From positions 484,001 to 548,000 of the forward strand of contig NZ_CP046902.1 of assembly GCF_009789555.1 (NCBI RefSeq): a stretch of DNA of 64,000 nucleotides, in the 5' to 3' direction. The position numbers were made by a program, and so were the translations under genes. Below the pieces are notes generated by a model that searched no databases, was not told the DNA's origin, and worked only from the letters and a program-made list of their open reading frames with translations. Each line of letters begins with the position of its first letter. The first letter of the stretch is position 1. The DNA is from Stutzerimonas stutzeri. GTDB taxonomy: Bacteria > Pseudomonadota > Gammaproteobacteria > Pseudomonadales > Pseudomonadaceae. Of this stretch, positions 55,586 through 64,000 are shown piece by piece.

Positions 55586-57199
55586 TTGTACAAAAAACAT
55601 GCATTTCGTCTGGTGAGCGCGCTGTTGTTTGCGCCTTTTCTGGCGCTGGCACAACCCGCCAGCGAACCAGCCACCCCGCTACAGCGCGCGTTGCAGATAT
55701 TGCCCAACGCCTGCGACGGCCCCCTCGCCGGCATCGACCGTACCGCTCAGGGACAACTGACCGAGCTTTATCGCCGAAACGGATTCGAAGCACTGTGGGC
55801 CACCTACGGGCAGCTCGACGCATTGCTGGAACAGCTCGAAGCGCTGGCCGATGACGGGCTGAACCCCTCGGCCTACCACCCCGAACTCATTCGCCAGGCC
55901 ATGCACACCGCCACGGACGACCCTCGACACCGCGAATGCAGTGACTTCCTGGCCAGCCATGCCTATCTTCTGGCGCTCCGCCACCTGACCCAGGGACGCT
56001 TGACGCAGGACCGCCTCGAGCCGGTCTGGCGCAGCCCCGATGCCGCGGCCCAGCAGCAGGCCGATAGCCGGTTGCTGGACATAGCCCACGATGGCCTGTC
56101 GCGTCCCGGACACGCCTTCGACAAGGCACGCCCTGCGCTCGAGCAATATCACAACCTGCGTAAAGCCCTGGCGCGCCTGCGTGCCGAGCCCCCACGCGAA
56201 TGGCAGCCGATTCCCGCCGGGCAGACCTTGCGACCCGGCATGTCGGACCTGCGGGTGGCCGTGTTGCGTCAGCGCCTAGCCTATGAGGGTTACCTGGCAA
56301 ATGCCGCCGCGCTGCCGGGACTCGATACACGCTACGACGGCTCTGTCGAACAGGCGCTCAAAGCCTTTCAAGGCCGCCACGGATTGCAGGAAGACGGCGT
56401 TCTGGGCGCCGATACGCTGGCTGCACTGAACACGACGCCGAGCGACCGGCTGAATCAACTGAAGATCAATCTGGAGCGGTTTCGCTGGCTGTCCCGCGAT
56501 ATCGAGGCGCGCTCGTTGCTGGTGGATATCGCCGGTGGACGGGTCATCTATTTCCGCGATAGCCGTCCGCGCTGGGAGGCGAGAAGCCAGGTAGGCCGCG
56601 ACACCCGGCAAACGCCGGCGATCAAATCGACCGTCACCCGCCTCACCCTCAACCCGACCTGGACCGTGCCACCGACCATCCTGCGAGAAGACAAGCTTCC
56701 CAGAATCCGCGAGGACCTGAACTATCTCGCCGCGCAAAACATGCAGGTGCTCGACTACCAGGGCAACGTCCTGGACCCGCAACAGGTCGACTGGAACAAT
56801 CCCGGCAGGGTGCTCCTGCGCCAGGCAGCCGGGCCCGGCAACCCGCTCGGACGCCTGGTCATCCGCTTCGCCAATCCCTTCTCGATCTATCTTCACGACA
56901 CGCCGAGCCAGAGCCTCTTCGCTCGTTCCCAGCGGGCGTTCAGTTCCGGCTGTGTCAGGGTCGAGTCGGTGATGCAACTGGTCGATCTGCTGTTGATCGA
57001 CGACGAGCGCGAGCGATTCGCGCGACTGCTCGCGACGGGCCAGACGCACGAATTCCGTCTGGCCGAGCCAACGCCCGTCCTGCTGGCCTACTGGACCGCC
57101 GAAGCGGATGGTGACGGCCACGCGCACTACCGACCGGACGTCTATCACCGCGACCCCGAGCTGTTGGCGGCGCTGCGCAACGCCGACCGGCAACCGTGA
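55586..57199 (+). CDS. YcbB-type murein L,D-transpeptidase with peptidoglycan-binding domain
   Basis: The 537-residue protein has a signal peptide (about residues 1-20, ending ALAQP), an N-terminal scaffold domain, a peptidoglycan-binding domain (about 215-275, SVEQALKAFQGRHGLQEDG) and a YkuD catalytic domain with His in YLHDTPSQ and Cys456 in SSGCVRVE. It makes 3-3 cross-links in the periplasm. The start is TTG with GGGAG 7 bases upstream, which gives MYKKHAFRLVSALL; no ATG in frame offers a signal peptide. The upstream 233-base gap is shared with the other transpeptidase. Confidence 0.88.
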   Translation: MYKKHAFRLVSALLFAPFLALAQPASEPATPLQRALQILPNACDGPLAGIDRTAQGQLTELYRRNGFEALWATYGQLDALLEQLEALADDGLNPSAYHPELIRQAMHTATDDPRHRECSDFLASHAYLLALRHLTQGRLTQDRLEPVWRSPDAAAQQQADSRLLDIAHDGLSRPGHAFDKARPALEQYHNLRKALARLRAEPPREWQPIPAGQTLRPGMSDLRVAVLRQRLAYEGYLANAAALPGLDTRYDGSVEQALKAFQGRHGLQEDGVLGADTLAALNTTPSDRLNQLKINLERFRWLSRDIEARSLLVDIAGGRVIYFRDSRPRWEARSQVGRDTRQTPAIKSTVTRLTLNPTWTVPPTILREDKLPRIREDLNYLAAQNMQVLDYQGNVLDPQQVDWNNPGRVLLRQAAGPGNPLGRLVIRFANPFSIYLHDTPSQSLFARSQRAFSSGCVRVESVMQLVDLLLIDDERERFARLLATGQTHEFRLAEPTPVLLAYWTAEADGDGHAHYRPDVYHRDPELLAALRNADRQP

Positions 57200-57379
57200 T
57201 GCGATTGCCGGCCACCGCTGCCGGCAGCCGATATCGACCGGACGATCGAGTCGGTGGCCCTGCAACCGGACCGGCGGCACTGGTAGTTTGTCGGCCGAGC
57301 GGGGTCTACTGGCCACAATCATGCACGGGCACCTTTCGCCAGTAATCATCGCCGACAGATAATCAAGCAACACCGCCCG

Positions 57380-60300
57380 ATGCGACTGCTCGGTAGCCTT
57401 ACGGCTGAGCACGCCATTCTTGCCGCCATGGATAGCCGAAAAGAAATCTTGAACGTGGAGAACGCAGACAATACGGGGAGCGGCGCTGACCGACTGGTTA
57501 CGCTGAGCCGCTACCACATCCTCGATACCCCGCCGGAAGCGGCGTTCGACGATCTGGCAATGCTCGCGGCGCAATTGTGTGGCTGCGCGAGCGCGGCCAT
57601 CGTGTTCATCGACGGGCAACGCCATTGGATCAAGGCGTCCGCTGGCGACGCGGTCGACTCCCTCGCCCCCGATCCGACGCTTTGTGAGCGCGCCATCAGC
57701 GCTTCGCAGCCCCTGGTTCTCACCGATCTTCGCGATGACCCGCTGGCCGCAAACCTGTCCGGTTTTTTCGCCGCCGTAGCGCTGCGCAGCCCGGAGGGCG
57801 TGCCGCTCGGCACGCTGTGCGTGATGGACCGGCAGCCGCAGCGGCTATCGGAACGGCAATCAGAGCAGCTACAGACGCTGGCCCGTCAGGTCATGGCGTT
57901 GCTCGAGCTGCGTCGCGACCCTCGCGAAGACACTCTCGACAGTACGCCAGGCCACGCGGCGTCGGTTCGCGAGGCGGAGGTGCGCTACCGCGCGCTGGTG
58001 GATCTCAGCCCGCAGGTGATCTGGCAGTGCGATGCCAGCGGCTCGCTGATCTTCTGCAACCGCTACTGGCGCGACTTCACCGGGATGTCGGCCCACGAAT
58101 CGGCTGGCTGGGGCTGGCTCGAGGCCGTCGCGCCGGATCACCGGAACGCGGTGCTGCAGCAGTGGGGCGCGGCACTGAAAAGCGGCAAGCCCGGCAGTTT
58201 CGAAGTGCCCCTGCTCGCCGCCGACGGTTCCCCGCGCTGGTTCCAGGGCAGTGGCGCTCCGGTCTACGACCGTGACGGTCGCCTGTTGCACTGGGTACTG
58301 GTGGCCCAGGACATACATGAGCGGCGCCGCGCCGAAACCGAGCGACTCGAAAGCGAGGCGTTCACCCGACGCCTGCTGGATTCGGCCAGCGAAGGCTTCT
58401 ACTCCGTCGATACCCAGGGCTGCGTCACGCTGTGCAACGAGGCATTCGTCCGGCTGCTCGGCTTTGCCAGCAAGGAGCAGGTGCTCGGGCGCCAACTGCA
58501 CCACGTCGTCCACCACAGCCACCCGGACGGCACGCCCTATGCCATCGAAGACTGCCCGATCCAGCGTACCGCCAGGTCGGGCGAACCGGCCCATGTCGAT
58601 CACGAACTGTTCTTCCGACAGGACGGCAGCAGCCTGCCGGTCGAATACCGGGTCGCGCCGCTGTATCGCGACGGCGTGCTGCAAGGCGCGATCTGCACCT
58701 TCACCGATATCACCGAGCGTGCCCGTGGCGAGGCGCAGCAGACGTATCTGCTGGACCTCAGCGACCATCTCCAGGACACCGAAGGTCGCGTCGAACTGAG
58801 CGACATCATGGCCGAGCAGCTGGCTCGGATGATGGCGGTCGAGTGCATTGCCGTCGGCCATCTAGACGATAACGGTGGATTGCTCATCGACAAGCAGTGG
58901 CCGCAGGAGGGCGGCCAGCGCCGGCCCGTCCCGTTCCCCCTTGGCGACTGCGCGGCGACCCTGCGCTCGCGCCTGGCGCAAGGGCTCGTCGTGCCATTCG
59001 ACGACCTCCTCCAGGAGGCCGGCTGTCGCCAGCACTGCGGCGCGCTGCATGACCAGCTCGGCTACCGCAGCCTGCTGCTGGCTCCGTTGCTGGAGCAGGC
59101 CACTCGGTGCAGCTTCCTTCTGTTCGCCTGCGCCGAGCCGCGCCGCTGGAGCCCGGCGGACATTTCGCTGGTGCGCGAGGTGGCCGAGCGCATCCACGCC
59201 GCCGCCGACCGTTCGCGAGCACGCAAGGCACTGCTGGAGGCCGAACAACGGGTCAGCCTGGCCAACGAAATTGCCTCGATCGGCGTCTGGGAATACGACT
59301 TCGAAGGCAATTCGCTGCATTGGGATGCGCAGCTCAAGGCGCTTGCCGGCCTTGCACCGAACGAGCCGGCGCTGTCTGTCGACGAATTCCTCACGCGGGT
59401 CCACGCCGATGATCGCCGAGCCCTGCTCGACGCGTTCCGTAGCGCCCTCGAAGGCATCGGCGACGGGGAGCTGAGTCTCGACTATCGGGTCTACGACGAG
59501 CGCAGCGGTCGGTTTCGCTGGCTGACCAACCGTGGCCGTCGCCTGGTCGATGCCGACGGCAGGATTCGGCTGCTCGGAACCGCCCGGGACATCACCGACG
59601 AACGCAATGCGGAACTCAAGCTGCTGCGCATGAACGCCTTGCTCGAAGAACAGATACAGGAGCGCCAGATAGCCGAGCAGCGGCAATCGGTGCTCATGGA
59701 GCTGGGCGACCTGCTGCGAGGGCAGCCGGACAGCATCACCATCGTCACCGCTGCCGTGCGCGCCCTGGGCATGACGCTGAACGTGACTCGCGCAGCCTTC
59801 CTGACCGTGGACCCCGGCGGCCAGTACGCCACCGTCGAGCGATACTGGAGCGACGGTGCGCTGGGTGAATACAACGAGCGCATGTGCTTCGCCGACTACG
59901 GCGACTTCATCTACGACCTGCAGCATGACGAGCTGGTGGTGGTGGAGGACGTACTGCACGACACCCGTACCGTCGCACAGGCGGCAAGCCTGAGGCTGCG
60001 GCGCATACAGAGCCTGGTCTGCGTGCCATTGCAGGAGCAGGGACGCTTGAGCGCGGCGCTGATCCTGCTGCAGGACCGCCCGCGGCAGTGGGCCGAAGAA
60101 GACATCTCCTTCATCCGGGAGGTGGCCGACCGCGCCTGGACGGCCGACGAGCGGATGCGCGCTGAACGGGCCTTGCGTGCCAGCGAGGAGCAATTCCGTA
60201 CCCTCGCCGACAACATGAGCCAGTTCGCCTGGATGGCCGATCCGGCGGGCCGCATCTACTGGTACAACAAGCGCTGGTACGACTACACCGGGACCACGCT

Positions 60301-61810
60301 TGAAGCCATGCGCGCCCTGGGCTGGCGTTCAGTGCATCACCCCGATCACCATGTACGCGTCAGTGCCTCGATGAAACGGGCCGTGGCGATCGGCTCGATC
60401 TGGGAGGAAACCTTTCCGTTGCGCGGCAAGGACGGCCAGTACCGCTGGTTCCTGTCGCGCGCCGTGCCCATTCGCGACGATTTCGGCCAGGTGACCCGCT
60501 GGTTCGGCACCAACACCGACATCACCGCGCAGGTGGCCGCCGAAGAGGCCCTGCGCGAGCTGAACGATAACCTCGAGCGGCGCGTTGCCGAGCGCACCCG
60601 CGAGCTGGCGGAGATCAACCACCTGCTGCACCTGGAGATGGGCGAGCGCGAGCGCGCCGAGGAAACCCTTCGCCATGCACAGAAGATGGAAGCCATCGGC
60701 CAGCTCACCGGCGGGCTCGCGCACGACTTCAACAACATGCTGACCGGCGTGCTGGGCGCTCTCGACCTGATCCAGCGACGAGTCGCCAGCGGACAGGTGA
60801 ACGATCTCGGCCGCTATGTCGACGCCGCGACCAGCTCGGCCAACCGCGCCGCCGCGCTGACCCATCGCCTGCTGGCTTTCGCCCGCCGCCAGTCGCTTGA
60901 TCCACAGCCGGTCGACGTCAACCAGTTGGTGCTCTCGATGGAAGACATGCTGCGCCGAACCATGGCCGAGCATATTGCCTTCGAAACCGCTCTGCAGCCG
61001 GAGCCCTGGCTGGCCTATACCGACGCGCACCAGCTGGAAAACGCCCTGCTCAACCTGGTGATCAATGCCCGCGACGCCATGAGCGACGGCGGCAGGCTGG
61101 TCATCCAGACCGGCAGCGTACACATCCACCATACGCACGCCGACGGGCCCGAGCCGGGCGATTACGTGACCCTCAGCGTGGCGGACAATGGCGCCGGCAT
61201 GCCGCCCGAAGTGGTCGCCAAGGCCTTCGACCCCTTCTTCACGACCAAACCCATCGGCCAGGGCACCGGGCTCGGCCTGTCGATGGTTTATGGCTTCGTC
61301 AAGCAAACCGGCGGTCACGTGCGTATCGACAGTACGCCCGGACAGGGCACGCTGATCACCCTGTTCCTGCCCCGCAACCGGACGCAACCGGACCTCGGCG
61401 AACATCACCGGGCGCCCGTGGCAATACAAGGCGCGCGCACCGATGAAACCGTGCTGGTCGTGGAGGATGAGGCCGCGGTCCGTATGCTGGTGGTCGAGGT
61501 GTTGCAGGAGCTGGAGTACCGGGTCCTCGAAGCGGTGGATGGCGCCAGCGCGCTGCCTTATCTGCAGGGCGGACAGCGTATCGATCTGCTGGTCAGCGAC
61601 TTCGGCTTGCCGGGTATCAACGGTCGCCAACTGGCCGAAATCGCCCGCCAGTACCGGCCCGATCTGCGCGTCCTGTTCATCACCGGGTATGCGCCTAACG
61701 CCGAAGTTCGCGGTGAATTCCTGGCACCGGGCATGGACATGCTGGCCAAGCCCTTCAGCATCGACGTGCTCGCGGCCAAGGTTCGCCAGTTGATCGAGCG
61801 CAGCGGGTAA
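57380..61810 (+). CDS. Very large multi-sensor hybrid histidine kinase
   Basis: The 1476-residue soluble protein carries alternating sensor domains: GAF (about 42-170), PAS (205-310), PAS (325-440), GAF (470-630), PAS (645-765), GAF (800-950) and PAS (965-1085). The kinase core has His1115 in GGLAHDFNNML and NARDAMSDGG and GTGLGLSM ATPase motifs, and the receiver has Asp1407 in LLVSDFGLPG. The kinase-receiver half closely resembles that of the gene at 15.7 kb. The signals are unknown; GAF and PAS domains often bind small molecules or haem, but no haem motif was seen. The start codon is uncertain. Confidence 0.88.
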   Translation: MRLLGSLTAEHAILAAMDSRKEILNVENADNTGSGADRLVTLSRYHILDTPPEAAFDDLAMLAAQLCGCASAAIVFIDGQRHWIKASAGDAVDSLAPDPTLCERAISASQPLVLTDLRDDPLAANLSGFFAAVALRSPEGVPLGTLCVMDRQPQRLSERQSEQLQTLARQVMALLELRRDPREDTLDSTPGHAASVREAEVRYRALVDLSPQVIWQCDASGSLIFCNRYWRDFTGMSAHESAGWGWLEAVAPDHRNAVLQQWGAALKSGKPGSFEVPLLAADGSPRWFQGSGAPVYDRDGRLLHWVLVAQDIHERRRAETERLESEAFTRRLLDSASEGFYSVDTQGCVTLCNEAFVRLLGFASKEQVLGRQLHHVVHHSHPDGTPYAIEDCPIQRTARSGEPAHVDHELFFRQDGSSLPVEYRVAPLYRDGVLQGAICTFTDITERARGEAQQTYLLDLSDHLQDTEGRVELSDIMAEQLARMMAVECIAVGHLDDNGGLLIDKQWPQEGGQRRPVPFPLGDCAATLRSRLAQGLVVPFDDLLQEAGCRQHCGALHDQLGYRSLLLAPLLEQATRCSFLLFACAEPRRWSPADISLVREVAERIHAAADRSRARKALLEAEQRVSLANEIASIGVWEYDFEGNSLHWDAQLKALAGLAPNEPALSVDEFLTRVHADDRRALLDAFRSALEGIGDGELSLDYRVYDERSGRFRWLTNRGRRLVDADGRIRLLGTARDITDERNAELKLLRMNALLEEQIQERQIAEQRQSVLMELGDLLRGQPDSITIVTAAVRALGMTLNVTRAAFLTVDPGGQYATVERYWSDGALGEYNERMCFADYGDFIYDLQHDELVVVEDVLHDTRTVAQAASLRLRRIQSLVCVPLQEQGRLSAALILLQDRPRQWAEEDISFIREVADRAWTADERMRAERALRASEEQFRTLADNMSQFAWMADPAGRIYWYNKRWYDYTGTTLEAMRALGWRSVHHPDHHVRVSASMKRAVAIGSIWEETFPLRGKDGQYRWFLSRAVPIRDDFGQVTRWFGTNTDITAQVAAEEALRELNDNLERRVAERTRELAEINHLLHLEMGERERAEETLRHAQKMEAIGQLTGGLAHDFNNMLTGVLGALDLIQRRVASGQVNDLGRYVDAATSSANRAAALTHRLLAFARRQSLDPQPVDVNQLVLSMEDMLRRTMAEHIAFETALQPEPWLAYTDAHQLENALLNLVINARDAMSDGGRLVIQTGSVHIHHTHADGPEPGDYVTLSVADNGAGMPPEVVAKAFDPFFTTKPIGQGTGLGLSMVYGFVKQTGGHVRIDSTPGQGTLITLFLPRNRTQPDLGEHHRAPVAIQGARTDETVLVVEDEAAVRMLVVEVLQELEYRVLEAVDGASALPYLQGGQRIDLLVSDFGLPGINGRQLAEIARQYRPDLRVLFITGYAPNAEVRGEFLAPGMDMLAKPFSIDVLAAKVRQLIERSG

Positions 61811-61871
61811 CCGAGGAACTCTGCCGGCCGCCTCGCACTCTCTAGAGAAGGATCAAGTGGAGGCATCAATC

Positions 61872-62180
61872 ATGCGCAGAACGATACTCGCGGCAATCAC
61901 CCTGAGCTGCATTCCCTTTGGCGCGGCGATGGCGGACAGCAGCTTCGTCCGGCAGATTCTCTCGTCGGGCGCGACCACCGCCACCACTTACATGACCTTC
62001 CGCGACGACAAGCTGGTCGCCGCCGCGCAGGAAGACGCCGGCAGCTTCGTCGCCAGCGATGGCGCCATTCGCGGCCCCTATCTCGAAGCCATGCTCTTGA
62101 AACTACGCAGCGAGCAGCCGCAGTTGCAGGCCAGTGACATGCAACTGGCGAACGCCATCCTCGCAGCCGAACAGCAGTAA
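61872..62180 (+). CDS. DUF2388 family exported protein
   Basis: The 102-residue protein has a signal peptide (MRRTILAAITLSCIPFGAAMA, cleaved near residue 22) and the DUF2388 core RDDKLVAAAQEDAGSFVASDG, with LQASDMQLANAILA near the end. It should be periplasmic or outer-membrane associated; no function is known for the family, which is largely restricted to pseudomonads. The ATG with GGAGG 8 bases upstream was chosen. An inverted repeat GGCCGA/TCGGCC at 62192-62212 follows the gene. Confidence 0.85.
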   Translation: MRRTILAAITLSCIPFGAAMADSSFVRQILSSGATTATTYMTFRDDKLVAAAQEDAGSFVASDGAIRGPYLEAMLLKLRSEQPQLQASDMQLANAILAAEQQ

Positions 62181-62284
62181 GCGACGAAGCAGGCCGACCG
62201 ACGCGATCGGCCGTCTTGCTCCGCGTGCAGGCACCCGGCGGTCAGCACCGCCATCCGACCACACGCAGCACATCCGGAGGAGAC

Positions 62285-62710
62285 ATGAAGAAAACCGCAT
62301 CCGCCGTCTGGCAAGGCGACCTGAAAAACGGCAAAGGCACCATCAGCACCCAAAGCGGCGCGCTGAAGGACAACCCCTATGGTTTCAATACCCGCTTCGA
62401 GGGCGCGCCGGGCACCAACCCGGAAGAATTGATCGGCGCCGCGCATGCCGGTTGTTTTTCCATGGCACTGTCGATGATGCTCGGCCAGGCCGGCCTTACC
62501 GCCGAGCGCATCGACACGACAGCTGAAGTCACGCTGGACAAGGTGGGCGACGGCTATTCGATCACCGCTATCGCGCTGACGCTCAACGCCAGGGTGCCCG
62601 GCGCGAGCGAGGACCAGTTCCAGCAGATCGCCAACCAGGCGAAGGAAGGCTGCCCGGTGTCCAAGGTGCTCAACGCGCAGATCAGCCTAAGCGCGACCCT
62701 GGAAAACTGA
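62285..62710 (+). CDS. OsmC-family peroxidase
   Basis: The 141-residue protein has the OsmC cysteines, Cys57 in AAHAGCFSM and Cys123 in EGCPVSK, which reduce organic hydroperoxides in the cytoplasm. Its length fits OsmC rather than OhrA; the distinction was not tested. The start with GGAGGAGAC before ATG is strong. The gene ends at a long terminator. It stands between a DUF2388 gene and a leftward TRAP gene. Confidence 0.92.
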   Translation: MKKTASAVWQGDLKNGKGTISTQSGALKDNPYGFNTRFEGAPGTNPEELIGAAHAGCFSMALSMMLGQAGLTAERIDTTAEVTLDKVGDGYSITAIALTLNARVPGASEDQFQQIANQAKEGCPVSKVLNAQISLSATLEN

Positions 62711-62717
62711 TCAGGCT

Positions 62718-62756
62718 GAAACGAGAACGCCGCCCGATGGGCGGCGTTTTCGTTTC
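62718..62756. terminator. Long bidirectional intrinsic terminator
   Basis: AACGCCGCCC (62726-62735), loop GAT, GGGCGGCGTT (62739-62748) form the core, extended by outer pairing of GAAACGA (62718-62724) with TCGTTTC (62750-62756). TTTTCGTTT follows on the plus strand. It serves the OsmC-like gene and the convergent TRAP gene. Confidence 0.9.
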
Positions 62757-62772
62757 GGACGGATTCCGGCGA

Positions 62773-63873
62773 TCAGCCGCGAATGTTGTAGATGTCCTTT
62801 TCGTTCAGCTCGGCGTATTCGTACAGACGCTGGAGATAGGCGCGTTGCTGGTCCCAGACCTTCTTGGCAACCGGATCGGCGGCAGCCGAGGCATCGACCA
62901 CTTCGGCCGCGACTTCTTTCAGGCGGGCCAGAACGTCATCGGGCAGGCGACGGACTTCGACGCCTTGCTCGCGCAACTGCTCCAGCGCCTCCATGTTCTT
63001 GGCGTTGTAATCGTCGAGCATGTCGCCATTGACCGCGCGGGCTGCGGCTCGAACGATGGCCTTGAGATCCTCCGGCAAGGTTTCCCAGGCCTTCAGGTTG
63101 ACGTCCAGTTCGAAGGTCACGTTCGGCTCCTGCCAGCCCGGCGTGTAGTAATACTTCGACGCCTTGTGCAGGCCCAGCGCCAGATCGTTGTACGGCCCGA
63201 TCCACTCGGTGGCATCGATGGCGCCGGTCTGCAACGCGGTGAAGATCTCACCGGCTGGCATATTCACGACGGTTCCGCCCATCTTGGTCAGCACTTCGCC
63301 GCCCAGGCCGGGCGTGCGCATTTTCAGACCATTGAAGTCGTTGACCGAATTTATTTCCTTGTTGAACCAGCCAGCGGTCTGCACGCCGGTCGCGCCACAG
63401 GCCATCGGCAATACGCCGTAAGGTTTGTAGACCTCTTCCCACAGCTCCATGCCGCCACCGCGATGCAGCCAGGCGTTCATTTCCTGCGCGTTCGGGCCGA
63501 ACGGCAAGGCACAGAAGAATTGCGCAGCCGGCACCTTGCCCTTCCAGTAATAAGGCGCGCCATGGCCCATCTCGGCAGTACCCCGGGAGACGGCATCGAA
63601 GACTTCCAGCGCCGGCACCAGTTCCCCGGCCGCATACACCTTGACCGTCAACCGGCCGTTGCTCATCTCATTGACCAGCTTGGCGAAGTTTTCCGCTCCG
63701 ACACCGACGCCGGGGAAGTTCTTCGGCCAGGAGGTGACCATCTTCCAGTTGAATTTCTCGGTGCTGGCGGTGCCCTCGGGCTTGGCAGCGGTCTCGGCTT
63801 CCTTGTTGCAACCGGCCAGGGCCGTAGCGGCCAGGCCGACGCCTGCGGCGGCCAGAATTTGACGACGTTTCAT
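62773..63873 (-). CDS. TRAP transporter solute-binding lipoprotein (DctP/TakP-like)
   Basis: The 366-residue protein has a lipoprotein-type signal: a basic start MKRRQILAAAG, then ATALAGC with lipobox Cys22 after a hydrophobic segment, so it is probably membrane-anchored in the periplasm. The mature part shows the DctP fold with MRTPGLGGEV and the GAIDATEWIGPYND motif of the TakP-like alpha-keto acid-binding group. The membrane subunits are not in the window and may lie to the left of the pair in the missing region or elsewhere. Twin arginines near the start could also suggest Tat export. AGGAG precedes the ATG. Confidence 0.92.
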   Translation of the reverse strand: MKRRQILAAAGVGLAATALAGCNKEAETAAKPEGTASTEKFNWKMVTSWPKNFPGVGVGAENFAKLVNEMSNGRLTVKVYAAGELVPALEVFDAVSRGTAEMGHGAPYYWKGKVPAAQFFCALPFGPNAQEMNAWLHRGGGMELWEEVYKPYGVLPMACGATGVQTAGWFNKEINSVNDFNGLKMRTPGLGGEVLTKMGGTVVNMPAGEIFTALQTGAIDATEWIGPYNDLALGLHKASKYYYTPGWQEPNVTFELDVNLKAWETLPEDLKAIVRAAARAVNGDMLDDYNAKNMEALEQLREQGVEVRRLPDDVLARLKEVAAEVVDASAAADPVAKKVWDQQRAYLQRLYEYAELNEKDIYNIRG

Positions 63874-63884
63874 GGGGTAACTCC

Positions 63885-63892
63885 TTGTTGTT
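63885..63892 (-). promoter_or_regulatory. Hfq/Crc-type CA motif in the TRAP-binding protein leader
   Basis: The minus strand reads AACAACAA (63892-63885) immediately before AGGAG and the start codon. Like the motif before the AGCS symporter, it fits the AANAANAA pattern bound by Hfq/Crc in catabolite repression of transporters. Confidence 0.5.
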
Positions 63893-63965
63893 GTAATACT
63901 GAATATCGGAATCCCGTACTCAGGTGGTTCTAGCTATCATATGGCTATCTCTGGCTCAAGCGCCG

Positions 63966-63994
63966 CGACTACGTACAACGACTACGTACGTAGT
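63966..63994. promoter_or_regulatory. TACGTA-rich repeat and palindrome upstream of the TRAP gene
   Basis: CGACTACGTAC occurs twice in tandem (63966-63976 and 63979-63989), and the second copy runs into ACTACGTACGTAGT (63981-63994), a perfect 14-bp palindrome. It lies about 100 bases before the TRAP gene start at the end of the window. It resembles an operator array; the regulator is unknown. Confidence 0.45.
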
Positions 63995-64000
63995 ACTGCC

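Noticed and set aside
58862..60193. 443-codon minus-strand frame
   Set aside because: Antisense to the large hybrid kinase sensor region.

Overview
The window is GC-rich, densely coded chromosomal DNA from a Pseudomonas-type gammaproteobacterium. The gene content (purEK, aspA, nudE/cysQ/yrfG, hslO/hslR/pckA, rimB/rimK, envZ/ompR, tex, gshA, argA, argE, pit/DUF47, an orphan GspE ATPase, DUF2388, DUF2790 and DUF3299 proteins) and the order of much of it match what I remember of Pseudomonas chromosomes. A member of the Pseudomonas stutzeri group (Stutzerimonas) is my best guess, but this was not computed. I saw no rRNA, tRNA, CRISPR array, prophage or insertion sequence. This is core chromosome with many two-component and metabolic genes.

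Layout. 1-2.5 kb: the 3' part of an FAD oxidoreductase, then leftward genes for a uracil-DNA-glycosylase-like protein, a DUF3299 secreted protein and a GlsB/YeaQ stress membrane protein. 2.5-4.1 kb: purE-purK (leftward). 4.3-10.4 kb: a LysR regulator divergent from aspA, an XRE-type regulator, an AGCS amino-acid symporter and a cytoplasmic-type asparaginase, together an asparagine/aspartate use region. 10.4-17.8 kb: a large hybrid kinase with a periplasmic sensor, cysQ, nudE, a YrfG phosphatase and a soluble PAS hybrid kinase. 17.9-21.1 kb: fdhD overlapping a YdeP-like molybdopterin oxidoreductase. 21.8-27.7 kb: a leftward 3-hydroxyacyl-CoA dehydrogenase / acyl-CoA dehydrogenase / iron alcohol dehydrogenase / thioesterase set with a divergent LysR gene. 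27.8-28.7 kb: a GGA-rich small RNA and an HPF/RaiA-family gene. 28.9-34.7 kb: an MFS carrier, an aldo/keto reductase, a chemoreceptor, small proteins and a nitroreductase. 34.9-41.7 kb: pckA, hslO, hslR, rimB-rimK, envZ, ompR. 42-51.1 kb: tex, a thioesterase, gshA, argA, argE, pit and DUF47. 51.2-57.2 kb: a CYTH protein, a GspE ATPase and two divergent L,D-transpeptidases. 57.4-63.9 kb: a 1476-residue multi-sensor hybrid kinase, DUF2388, OsmC-like and TRAP-binding proteins.

The most notable non-coding object lies on the minus strand at about 27789-27899. It is a roughly 110-nt RNA with six GGA motifs, three of them in loops of perfect 5-bp stems, ending in a strong intrinsic terminator. Just upstream are a -10-like element and a TGTAAG/CTTACA half-site. 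This is the design of the RsmX/RsmY/RsmZ RNAs that titrate RsmA/CsrA under GacS/GacA control, and it is absent from an ORF-only view. Other regulatory signals read by eye are an AlgU-type promoter for the GlsB-like gene, a T-N11-A LysR box between lysR and aspA, a two-hairpin leader on purE, a structured pckA leader, and AACAACAA Hfq/Crc-type motifs just before the ribosome-binding sites of the AGCS symporter and the TRAP binding protein.

Many starts were moved inward from the longest possible frame using ribosome-binding sites and family N-termini. TTG or GTG starts are proposed for rimB, gshA, a YcbB-type transpeptidase and a PaaI-type thioesterase. All family assignments come from reading translated sequence and recalling motifs; no database search was run.
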